Assembly: GCA_003133205.1 (NCBI GenBank)
Contig: PKWK01000311.1
Location: forward strand, 9,040-16,320
Length of the DNA stretch: 7,281 bases
Direction: 5' to 3'
From: Granulicella sp.
Lineage (GTDB): Bacteria; Acidobacteriota; Terriglobia; Terriglobales; Acidobacteriaceae
Part shown: positions 1 to 5,745 of the stretch, in pieces
Layout of the letters: each line of letters starts with the position of its first letter
Position numbering within the stretch: position 1 is the stretch's first letter
Translations under genes and position numbers: made by a program
The notes under the pieces: model-generated
Databases searched by the model: none
Seen by the model: the letters and a program-made list of their open reading frames with translations, nothing else
Told to the model about the DNA's origin: nothing

Positions 1-143
1 GTGTCCGGCGACATCGTCCCCGCGCCCACCTCCACGTCATACGGCTGCTGCAGCACGCACCCGCGGTCCGCCCAGAACTTCTGCAGCCGAAACAACAACT
101 CCTGAAACGTCAGCGCCTTCTTCTCTTCCGCGACAGCATGCAT
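1..143 (-). CDS. glyQ: Glycyl-tRNA synthetase alpha subunit, N-terminal part (runs off left edge)
   Basis: GlyQ is the catalytic alpha subunit of the bacterial alpha2beta2 glycyl-tRNA synthetase, which charges tRNA-Gly in the cytoplasm. Only the first 47 residues are present. They contain [20 protein letters not shown] at residues 12-31 and then [16 protein letters not shown] at 32-47, which match the very conserved N-terminus of GlyQ (TFQ, a tryptophan, GC.L.QPYD.EVGAGT). The start is the ATG at 143-141. No other in-frame start exists just upstream, and the purine-rich GGAG about 13 bases upstream is a rather distant Shine-Dalgarno. The gene diverges from the membrane protein gene at 251; the 107 bases between must hold its promoter, but I could not pick out a convincing -35/-10 pair. 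The family call is firm; the rest of the gene is outside the window. Confidence 0.95.
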   Translation of the reverse strand, partial: MHAVAEEKKALTFQELLFRLQKFWADRGCVLQQPYDVEVGAGTMSPD

Positions 144-250
144 TGCGCGACCACCACTCCAAGAATCACAGATTTTCGAATCCTCTCATTCTAACCGCTG
201 CTCAAATTTTCCGGTTCAGAAGTTGCCCGAGTCCACTACAGTTATTCCTC

Positions 251-988
251 ATGGCCGGTTTCTATGTAGTCGCGATGACGCTAACGTACGCGTTCTTCGG
301 CGTCATTGCAGCGACGATCGCCTCGATCGTGCTCCTCTTGATCGCAAGGAAGCGTCTGCCGCGGGGACTGGAAGGACGCCGTTCATTTCTCACCGCAAGC
401 GGATTGGCTCCCTTTGCCGGACTAGTCTGGATCGTTGCAGCGCTCCTCATTCATGTTCAAATCTCGAATAGGCTAGCGCACCAGGACTGCGGTTTTAGCG
501 GCGATCCCTATGTCACTCTTCCAAATGGATACGTCCTCGGCAGCCTGAATACCTATGACGGCTACATCAGAGCACCCGGATTCAACACGGATACGCCGCG
601 GACCGGCCCAGGATATGTCCGTTCTCTTATCGATATCCAACTGAACGATGGGTATTTCCTGGGAATCTTCACTGACGGCGCCAGAGAATTCCGTTTCAGC
701 TTCAACACCCGAGATCGGTCCATTCAGACCTTTGACATGGGGATTCCTATCAGCTTCGAACAAGTCCAGACGCTTGTCCACCAAGATGCCAATTCCTACT
801 GGAACCTCTACGCACAGTACAGGCATCATTGGCCAAACTACATCCTCGCAATCCTCATCATCGGCGGCGAAGGCGCGATAGCTTTCGCCCTCTGGAAACG
901 CTGGACCACGATGCACCGTCGAGCAGTCCAAGTCTCGATTAACGCCCCTCTCCCAACACCGCCTCAATCTCCTCCCGAGTCCATCTAG
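251..988 (+). CDS. Uncharacterised three-segment membrane protein
   Basis: I do not recognise this 245-residue protein. It reads as a real protein rather than a shadow. It has a hydrophobic segment at about residues 4-32 followed by the basic RKRLPRGLEGRR, a second segment at about 50-70, a polar domain at about 71-195 rich in aromatic residues and glycine, and a third segment at about 197-214 followed by KRW. The positive-inside rule puts the 71-195 domain outside the cytoplasm and both basic patches inside. The ATG at 251 was chosen because it opens directly into the first membrane segment. A TTG at 143 in the same frame would add 36 unconvincing residues and sit on the glyQ start. There is no clear Shine-Dalgarno. 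Codons end in A or T more often than in the neighbours (AGA, GGA, GCA, CCA are common), which hints at a different history. The proline-rich tail (residues 232-245) is read from DNA that also codes the C-terminus of the convergent FMN-binding protein. Confidence 0.7.
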   Translation: MAGFYVVAMTLTYAFFGVIAATIASIVLLLIARKRLPRGLEGRRSFLTASGLAPFAGLVWIVAALLIHVQISNRLAHQDCGFSGDPYVTLPNGYVLGSLNTYDGYIRAPGFNTDTPRTGPGYVRSLIDIQLNDGYFLGIFTDGAREFRFSFNTRDRSIQTFDMGIPISFEQVQTLVHQDANSYWNLYAQYRHHWPNYILAILIIGGEGAIAFALWKRWTTMHRRAVQVSINAPLPTPPQSPPESI

Positions 989-1490
989 GCGTAATGTGCT
1001 GCGAGCAGTTCCAGTCGAACGCCACCACCACCATCACCCACTCCACCTTCGCCTTGTACCCCGCCACTCGCACCTTCGCCTCCAACTCCGTATCCCCCTC
1101 CACCACCCGCGCGTGCCCAATGATCTTCAGCCGAGCCTGATACGGATAGTCCATCAAAAACAGCGCCACCCGATCATTCGTCGCCAAATTCCCCGCTGTA
1201 ATGTACTGCTTGTTCCCCGTAAAATCCGCGAACGCCAGCGTCCGATCATCCAGCACTCGCAGAAACCCCTTCGGCCCGCCGCGATGCTGCACATACGGCC
1301 ACCCATCCTCCGTCACCGACGCCATATAGAACGAGTCCCGCCGCGCAATAAACTCCCACTCCATCGGCCCCAGCGCGTCCCCACTCTCGCCCCGCTCCGC
1401 CGCCCGCTCATACTGCGCCCGCGACCCATGCCGCTCCTGATACCGCTTCGCCGCCTCCGAAAACATCGTCTTCGCATACGCCTGTGTCAT
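939..1490 (-). CDS. Pyridoxamine 5'-phosphate oxidase-like FMN-binding protein
   Basis: This 183-residue protein belongs to the split-barrel flavin family related to pyridoxamine 5'-phosphate oxidase. Such proteins bind FMN (some bind F420) and many have no known substrate. The core runs from DSFYMASVTEDGWPYVQHRG (residues 52-71) through GFLRVLDDRTLAFADFTGNKQY (75-96) and the N-L-x-T-N-D-R-V turn (101-108) to RLKIIGHARVVEG (120-132). This is the usual order of strands and phosphate-binding residues. Near the C-terminus, NCSQHITPRW (161-170) matches a conserved motif of one subgroup. Residues 1-50 form a helical, charged extension. The ATG start has GGAGG four bases upstream, which is close but usable. 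It lies 45 bases after the glycosyltransferase stop, so the two may share a transcript. Its last 16 codons overlap the 3' end of the convergent membrane protein gene. True PdxH activity is unlikely given the different ends and the lack of a pdxH context. Confidence 0.88.
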   Translation of the reverse strand: MTQAYAKTMFSEAAKRYQERHGSRAQYERAAERGESGDALGPMEWEFIARRDSFYMASVTEDGWPYVQHRGGPKGFLRVLDDRTLAFADFTGNKQYITAGNLATNDRVALFLMDYPYQARLKIIGHARVVEGDTELEAKVRVAGYKAKVEWVMVVVAFDWNCSQHITPRWTREEIEAVLGEGR

Positions 1491-1535
1491 CGCCCCTCCG
1501 CACTCAGTTGGAGAAGTTCACCCCACCCCTCCGCT

Positions 1536-2825
1536 TCAAAAACTTTCCGCCCGCTCTCCGCCCACCGCAAACGGATACTCCACCGCGCAAAGAAACAGCC
1601 CAGCCAGCAGAACCGCCTGCACCAGCCCATCGAACACAAACACGTGCTGAAACGTGAACAGCGTCCACGACGCAAACAGCGGCACAAACATCATCACCGT
1701 CCCCGTCAAACCCGGAACCCGCACCCCCGCCTTCTCCGCCTCGATCGCAACAAACATCAGCACCACCAGCGGCGCGTACAGATTCGCCAGCGTATGAAAG
1801 TAAGACACCGTCGGCAGCGACACCATAAACACCGACACCGCCAGCAGTTGATTCGCCACCGGCATCTTCCACAGCTTGCCGAAGAACGCCAGCCCCAGCA
1901 CCACCGCCCCGCACGCATAGTACGGCAGCGTCAGCTTCGACAGCGGCACATGCGCCACCAGCGCCACCACTTTCACCAATCCGAAGATCGAGTGGTTCGC
2001 CGCCAGTTCCCGCAGGCTGAACTCGCCCACCCGCACTCCCTGGTAGCCAAAAACATTCTGCAGCGACCCCCGCCACGCAATCGCCATCGTCGGTCCCAGC
2101 CACGCCAGCGACAATACCGTCGACCCCACAAAGGTCGCCACGCCCAACCCAATCGCCCGATACTGCCTCCTCGGCAGCAGCAGGATCAGCAGCACAATCG
2201 GATACAGCTTCATCGCCGCCGCAAGTCCCCACAGCACCGCCGCCCAGTTGTCGCGCCCGCGCACAAACGCCCACGTCCCCAGCGCCGCGAAGATCCACAA
2301 CACCAACTCGATGTTCCCCTCAATCACCAGCCGCAAAATCGGAAACAGCAGCAGCACCAGCGACGCCGGAAACAACGCCGCCGTCACTCCGCCGATCCCC
2401 TCCGCCACCAACGCTCGCCGCACACCCCACACCGCCGCCACAATCCACACCACCGACACCACCAGGTACACCCCCACCGGGCTCGCAGCCGCATACATCG
2501 GCGCCATCACCACCGCGCCAAACGGCGCATACGCCACCGGCTTCGGGACCGGATAATCCGGGCTCGGCACATCGCTGAAAAATTCCGCCGTGTGCAGCAG
2601 CTTGTACGTCCCCGGATACTCCTGCAAATCCATAAACGGTCTTGCCCACGGATTCACCCTTCCCCAGTCGAACCCCGCCCGGTACTCCAGCCCCGACACC
2701 ACCAGCATCAGAACGAACGCCACCGCAGACCACACCCAGAACATCCGCAATAGACGAGGCGGCGCCACGCGCCCACCCGCCACCGCGTTCACGCGCTCCG
2801 ACGATTCCTGAACGTTGCTGACCAT
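1536..2825 (-). CDS. GT87-type (DUF2029) polytopic membrane glycosyltransferase
   Basis: This 429-residue protein has about ten hydrophobic segments, the first at about residues 28-46 and the last at about 403-420. It looks like a GT-C fold glycosyltransferase of family GT87, whose known members are mycobacterial polyprenyl-phosphate-dependent mannosyltransferases. Supporting features are an acidic first outer loop (D54, D66, with DLQEYPGTY at 66-74), where GT-C enzymes keep a catalytic aspartate; E169-G170-N171 before a membrane helix, in place of the common G-Q-N; and GLAAAMKLYP (200-209), where the family usually has K-x-x-P. The likely role is adding a sugar from a lipid carrier to a cell-envelope glycan, but donor and acceptor cannot be read from sequence. 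The ATG at 2825 has only a weak Shine-Dalgarno-like TTGGGC. It follows recO on the same strand after 182 bases of repeats and G-rich sequence, so it may have its own promoter. The FMN protein gene follows 45 bases downstream. Confidence 0.85.
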   Translation of the reverse strand: MVSNVQESSERVNAVAGGRVAPPRLLRMFWVWSAVAFVLMLVVSGLEYRAGFDWGRVNPWARPFMDLQEYPGTYKLLHTAEFFSDVPSPDYPVPKPVAYAPFGAVVMAPMYAAASPVGVYLVVSVVWIVAAVWGVRRALVAEGIGGVTAALFPASLVLLLFPILRLVIEGNIELVLWIFAALGTWAFVRGRDNWAAVLWGLAAAMKLYPIVLLILLLPRRQYRAIGLGVATFVGSTVLSLAWLGPTMAIAWRGSLQNVFGYQGVRVGEFSLRELAANHSIFGLVKVVALVAHVPLSKLTLPYYACGAVVLGLAFFGKLWKMPVANQLLAVSVFMVSLPTVSYFHTLANLYAPLVVLMFVAIEAEKAGVRVPGLTGTVMMFVPLFASWTLFTFQHVFVFDGLVQAVLLAGLFLCAVEYPFAVGGERAESF

Positions 2826-2847
2826 TCAGCCCAAGTCTAGCCCACAA

Positions 2848-2867
2848 CCCACCCTCATCCCGCCCCC
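2848..2867 (-). promoter_or_regulatory. Four-tract G-quadruplex motif upstream of the glycosyltransferase
   Basis: On the minus strand, which is the sense strand of the glycosyltransferase gene, runs of 5, 3, 3 and 3 guanines are separated by loops of 1, 4 and 1 bases. This meets the standard rule for an intramolecular G-quadruplex. Two more GGGG runs lie just upstream at about 2872-2886. The motif ends 22 bases before the start codon, so if transcribed it could fold in the leader and affect ribosome access. The motif is plainly visible; folding and function are inference, and guanine runs are more likely by chance in GC-rich DNA. Confidence 0.35.
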
Positions 2868-2902
2868 ACGAACCACCCCACTAACCCCACCAGCCACCCA
2901 CG

Positions 2903-3007
2903 GCAAGCTCAAACCTCACAGCTCATAGCTCATAGCTCATAGCTCATAGCTCATAGCTGAAATATGAAACCTGACACCCGCCAACCTGCAACCTGCAACT
3001 GACAACC
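2903..3007 (-). repeat. Phased array of fifteen 7-base units after the recO stop codon
   Basis: Read on the minus strand, the base after the recO TAG begins a run that divides cleanly into 7-base units. The first units include GGTTGTC, AGTTGCA and GGTTGCA. Five exact AGCTATG units at 2924-2958 form the perfect core, and the last units are AGCTGTG, AGGTTTG and AGCTTGC. Across all fifteen, the first base is A or G, the fourth base is always T, and the second is G in all but ATATTTC. The period of seven rules out a coding repeat in one frame. Heptanucleotide tandem repeats (STRR) are known in filamentous cyanobacteria, and similar intergenic heptamers occur in Acidobacteriota to my recollection. 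Function is unknown. Confidence 0.85.
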
Positions 3008-3742
3008 CTACCGCCCCAGTACCCGCGCCGTCATCAACCTTCCCTCCAGATGCCGCTCCAGCACCTCAATCGCAAACCGCCGCAAATCCGCCGCCCGCGT
3101 CTTCGGCCAACTCTCCTCCGCCAGCCCCTTCACCGTCCCGCGAAACATCCGCCCCGCCTGTGCCACAGACTCCGCCGACAGCGCCATACTCCCTGGCCTG
3201 CGATCGTCCTTGCAAGTCACCCCATCGCTCGCCTCCGAATACCACACCGTCCCCCCGCGCAAGTCCAGCCCGCACGCGACACAGTGCCCCAGCTCCGGCA
3301 TCCACCCCATCAGCCGGTTCATCCACAGCGCGAAGTAAGTAATCGGCATCCACACCCGCCCCACCTGCAGTTCATCCAGCACCGCCAACGCCAGCCGGAA
3401 CACCGCATCCTCCGGCGCACCCTCCGGCAGCGCCTCCTCCAGCACCTCCGCCACCATCTGCAGCGCCGCCGTCCGCGTGTAATCCACCGGCCGCGACATC
3501 GGCGACGACAGAATCTCAAACGCATCCAGCCGGACTAATTCCTGCCTCGGTTTTTCGGCATACGTAGCCCGCACATGCGTCATCGGCTCCAGAGCCCCGC
3601 CGAACCGCTTGCGCGACCGCATCGCATGCCGCGCCACGCCCTTCACCCGCCCCTGCTCCCGCGTAAACAGGCTCACCAGCAGGTCCGCCTCGTGGAAGGG
3701 CCAAGTCCGCAGCACAATCGCCTCACCCACATGCTGAATCAT
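3008..3742 (-). CDS. recO: DNA repair protein RecO
   Basis: RecO works in the RecFOR pathway: it binds single-stranded DNA and, with RecR, helps load RecA onto SSB-coated gaps. The 244 residues match the usual length of about 240. The N-terminal OB fold is seen in EAIVLRTWPFHEADLLVSLF (residues 7-26), then TREQGRVKGVARHAMRSRKRFGGALEP (27-53), which contains the conserved G-x-x-x-x-x-A-R and basic stretch. A helical domain follows, with C154-x-x-C157 and then GVTC177 in the zinc-site region. The fourth cysteine expected near residue 180 is an aspartate, so the zinc site looks incomplete. The ATG at 3742 fits the family N-terminus; upstream is only a modest GAGGCAGGCGGG purine stretch. The 52-base repeats begin 25 bases before the start, so any promoter lies within or beyond them. 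glyQ lies downstream on the same strand after three other genes. Confidence 0.95.
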   Translation of the reverse strand: MIQHVGEAIVLRTWPFHEADLLVSLFTREQGRVKGVARHAMRSRKRFGGALEPMTHVRATYAEKPRQELVRLDAFEILSSPMSRPVDYTRTAALQMVAEVLEEALPEGAPEDAVFRLALAVLDELQVGRVWMPITYFALWMNRLMGWMPELGHCVACGLDLRGGTVWYSEASDGVTCKDDRRPGSMALSAESVAQAGRMFRGTVKGLAEESWPKTRAADLRRFAIEVLERHLEGRLMTARVLGR

Positions 3743-3767
3743 CGGCCCGCCTGCCTCATCCCTCTCC

Positions 3768-3893
3768 GCACTTCGGATTAGCGTAGGGCGTCACAGGCTA
3801 CGGAAGACCCCACACTCTCGCACTTCGGATTAGCGTAGGGCGTCACAGGCTACGGAAAACCCCACACTCTCGCACTTCGGATTAGCGTGGGGC
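3768..3893. repeat. Tandem 52-base repeat, two full copies and one partial
   Basis: Copy 1 (3768-3819) and copy 2 (3820-3871) differ at a single base (G3806 against A3858). A third copy begins at 3872 and matches for 22 bases to 3893, apart from A to G at 3889, then diverges into the perfect hairpin at 3886-3905. Each unit starts GCACTTCGGATTAGCG. Copies 1 and 2 each hold a 5-base inverted repeat (CGTAG with CTACG, 3782-3786 with 3798-3802 and 3834-3838 with 3850-3854) at the place where copy 3 has the hairpin. The block fills the region between the fdx terminator and recO. Confidence 0.9.
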
Positions 3894-3938
3894 TTCAGCC
3901 CCACGAATTGAGGCGGCAATGAAAGAGGGCTTTAGCCC
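3886..3938. repeat. Pair of palindromic hairpins (8-base and 4-base stems)
   Basis: CGTGGGGC (3886-3893) and GCCCCACG (3898-3905) form a perfect 8-base stem with a 4-base loop. The second hairpin, GGGC (3927-3930) with GCCC (3935-3938), also has a 4-base loop. On the minus strand they read GGGGCTGAAGCCCC and GGGCTAAAGCCC. The two are separated by 21 bases. I associate this pair with dispersed REP-like elements of Acidobacteriota, from recollection. Neither has a T-tract on the minus strand strong enough to call a main terminator, although TCTTTC follows the second. Confidence 0.7.
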
Positions 3939-3960
3939 CGGGCCTTCCTGTCGCCCGCCA

Positions 3961-3998
3961 CAAACAAAACGCGCAGCCCCAAAATCGGAACCGCGCGT
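3961..3998 (-). terminator. Intrinsic terminator of the ferredoxin gene
   Basis: On the minus strand, ACGCGCGGTTCC (3998-3987) pairs with GGGGCTGCGCGT (3980-3969) over 12 positions, three of them G-U pairs, around the 6-base loop GATTTT. The T-rich TTTGTTTG (3968-3961) follows immediately. It lies 43 bases after the ferredoxin stop codon, with the heptamer array between. This is the classical form of a Rho-independent terminator and suggests that recO is transcribed separately. Confidence 0.65.
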
Positions 3999-4006
3999 CT
4001 GCACTC

Positions 4007-4041
4007 ACTTACCACTTACCACTACCCACTTACCACTGTCT
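4007..4041 (-). repeat. Heptamer tandem array directly after the ferredoxin stop codon
   Basis: On the minus strand the unit GGTAAGT occurs four times in tandem with one copy altered to GGGTAGT (4007-4034), preceded by the related AGACAGT (4035-4041). The array starts at the base after the TAA. Its unit differs from the one 3' of recO but the period is again exactly seven. Confidence 0.85.
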
Positions 4042-4302
4042 TTACCTACCGAAGTGCGCGGCGTTCTTGGCCTGAAAATCCGCCCACTTCTCGGGAAGAT
4101 CGTCCGCCGCATAGATCGCCGAAACCGGGCACACCGGAACGCACGCGCCGCAATCAATGCACTCCACCGGATCGATGAACAACTGGTCCGACTCGGCGAA
4201 CCCAGCCTCATCTTTCTTCGGGTGGATACAGTCCACCGGGCAAGCGTCCACACACGCCGTATCCTTCGTTCCTATACATGGTTCCGCAATCACATATGCC
4301 AT
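4042..4302 (-). CDS. Seven-iron ferredoxin ([3Fe-4S] plus [4Fe-4S])
   Basis: This 86-residue soluble electron carrier contains two ferredoxin cluster motifs. The first is C9-I-G-T-K-D-T-A-C17-V-D-A-C21-P-V-D-C25 and the second is C48-I-D-C51-G-A-C54-V-P-V-C58-P. The pattern and the tail closely resemble the seven-iron ferredoxins of Thermus and Azotobacter. By that comparison C9, C17 and C58 would hold the [3Fe-4S] cluster, and C21, C48, C51 and C54 the [4Fe-4S] cluster, leaving C25 as the free cysteine. Threonine at residue 12 takes the place of a cysteine that Azotobacter FdI has there and of the valine in Thermus. The start has a strong AAGGGAG at 4317-4311, eight bases upstream. The gene is probably monocistronic, with a terminator 43 bases past its stop, and diverges from the antiporter gene. 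Redox partners cannot be inferred: no oxidoreductase gene is adjacent. Confidence 0.93.
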   Translation of the reverse strand: MAYVIAEPCIGTKDTACVDACPVDCIHPKKDEAGFAESDQLFIDPVECIDCGACVPVCPVSAIYAADDLPEKWADFQAKNAAHFGR

Positions 4303-4310
4303 CTTGCAAT

Positions 4311-4317
4311 CTCCCTT
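4311..4317 (-). promoter_or_regulatory. Ribosome binding site of the ferredoxin gene
   Basis: AAGGGAG on the minus strand, eight bases before the ATG. It fixes the start of the ferredoxin gene and is one of the two strongest Shine-Dalgarno sites in the window; the other precedes the monophosphatase gene. Confidence 0.8.
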
Positions 4318-4377
4318 AATTTTCTTAGAGAGCAGCCCCCGCTAGAAGAATCCGCTCCAGAGTGTTCTCAGGCCACA

Positions 4378-4408
4378 ATTCTAGCAGTACCAAGGCGCTT
4401 CCCGGCAA
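4378..4408 (-). promoter_or_regulatory. Candidate sigma-70-type promoter for the ferredoxin gene
   Basis: On the minus strand, TGC directly precedes TAGAAT (4383-4378), giving an extended -10 element. TTGCCG (4408-4403) lies 19 bases upstream as a possible -35. The spacer is longer than the ideal 17, so the extended -10 would have to carry much of the strength. A transcript from here would have a leader of about 70 bases. This is inference from motif matching alone. Confidence 0.3.
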
Positions 4409-4500
4409 TACCAGTAAATCGCGGCCAATCCCGTCCCCCCGCCGCAACCCCCGCAAACCTCCCAGCCGCACAACCGCTCTCCGCTCCGGTATCCTAAGTC

Positions 4501-5745
4501 ATGCTTCTCATCATCAGCGTCCTCGTTGGCGTAGCCGCCATCTTCGGCTGGATGAGCGCCCGCGTCCTGAAGCTGCCGAACACCATCGGCACCATGCTCC
4601 TCACCGCAGTCACCTCGATTGCCCTGGTACTCCTCGCTCCTGCCTGGCCCGCCCCCCACCACTGGGCCCTTGGCATCCTGCGCCAGATCGACTTCGAACG
4701 CCTCATCCTCCACGGAATGCTCTCTCTCCTTCTCTTCGCCGGAGCGTTCCTCCTCGATCTCACCAGCCTGCGCCAGCAGAGACTCCCCGTTGCCCTGCTC
4801 TCCGTCATCGCAACCATCTTCTCCACCCTCGCCGTCGGCGGAATAACCTACTACGCCGTCCGTCTCTTCGGCTATCAGTCGCCGCTGCTCGAGTGTCTCC
4901 TCTTCGGCGCCCTCATCTCGCCCACAGACCCCATCGCCGTCCTCGAAATGCTCCGCCGCGTCCACGCTCCCAAGAACCTCGAAGCCCAGCTCGCCGGCGA
5001 ATCCCTCTTCAACGACGGCGTCGGTGCCGTCATCTTCATCTCACTGCTCGCCGCCACCCGCGGCGCCATGCCCGCTACCTCGCACATCATCCTGCAAATC
5101 TTCTTCGCCGCCGGCGGAGGCCTCCTGCTCGGCGCTCTCGTCGCCGCCCCCGTTGCTATGCTCATGCGGGCCGTAAACAGCGGTTCCATCGAGATCCTCC
5201 TCAGCCTTGCCCTTGCCCTCGGTGGCTATGTCCTCGCCGAACACCTCGGGGTATCCGCCCCGCTCGAAGCCGTCGCCGCGGGACTCGTCCTCCGGTCCTT
5301 CATCGAGCGCCTGCCGGAACACACCATCGCCCGTCACGACCTGAATCACTTCTGGACAAACCTCGACGAAATCCAGAACTCGATCCTCTTCGTCCTCCTC
5401 GGATGCGGCTTCCTCGTCGTTACCTTCCAGCACAGCGCAGTCTTCCTCGGCCTGTCGGAGATCATCATCGTCAATCTCGTCCGCGTCGCGTCCGTGGCTC
5501 TCGTGCTTCTCCTGCTCAAACTCCTGCGCGCCAGTTGCTCAAGCTCCCTCGCCGTCCTCAGTTGGGGCGGACTCCGAGGCGGCCTCTCCATCGCCCTCGC
5601 CCTCTCCATCCCCGCTGCCTACGGCGAAGGTTGGATCGTCACCTCAACCTATGTCCTGGTCGTCTTTTCCATCCTCATACAAGGCAGCACCATGGGTATC
5701 TTCCTGCACAGGCTCCAGCGCGCCGACAACCCGCAGCTAACCTAG
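4501..5745 (+). CDS. CPA1-family Na+/H+ antiporter
   Basis: This 414-residue inner-membrane protein has about twelve hydrophobic segments and the hallmarks of the CPA1 cation:proton antiporters (NhaP/NHE type). SPTDPIAVL lies at residues 140-148, with T142-D143 in the unwound helix. GESLFNDGVGAV lies at 166-177 and contains the paired N171-D172 that marks electroneutral CPA1 exchangers. LSWGGLRGGLSIALALSIP lies at 353-371 and carries the conserved R359. The role is exchange of Na+ or K+ for protons in pH and salt homeostasis; ion choice cannot be read from sequence. There is no large cytoplasmic C-terminal domain, so it is a short prokaryotic form. The start opens straight into the first helix, but no Shine-Dalgarno is visible. 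TATCCT at 4490-4495 is close enough for a leaderless message. It diverges from the ferredoxin gene and overlaps the Nudix gene tail by 9 bases. Confidence 0.92.
   Translation: MLLIISVLVGVAAIFGWMSARVLKLPNTIGTMLLTAVTSIALVLLAPAWPAPHHWALGILRQIDFERLILHGMLSLLLFAGAFLLDLTSLRQQRLPVALLSVIATIFSTLAVGGITYYAVRLFGYQSPLLECLLFGALISPTDPIAVLEMLRRVHAPKNLEAQLAGESLFNDGVGAVIFISLLAATRGAMPATSHIILQIFFAAGGGLLLGALVAAPVAMLMRAVNSGSIEILLSLALALGGYVLAEHLGVSAPLEAVAAGLVLRSFIERLPEHTIARHDLNHFWTNLDEIQNSILFVLLGCGFLVVTFQHSAVFLGLSEIIIVNLVRVASVALVLLLLKLLRASCSSSLAVLSWGGLRGGLSIALALSIPAAYGEGWIVTSTYVLVVFSILIQGSTMGIFLHRLQRADNPQLT

Noticed and set aside
473..967. 164-codon minus-strand open frame opposite the membrane protein gene
   Set aside because: No family resemblance and no hydrophobic or domain pattern. 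The plus-strand frame gives sensible membrane segments and a sensible outer domain.
996..2753. 585-codon plus-strand open frame, very rich in arginine, histidine and proline
   Set aside because: It lies opposite the FMN protein and glycosyltransferase genes and crosses their boundary. The composition is that of an antisense shadow in GC-rich DNA.
3768..3893. 52-base repeats as a CRISPR array
   Set aside because: The copies are directly joined and nearly identical over the full unit, with no variable spacers and no cas genes nearby.
3919..4497. 192-codon plus-strand open frame
   Set aside because: It begins in a repeat hairpin, crosses the terminator and runs antisense to the ferredoxin.
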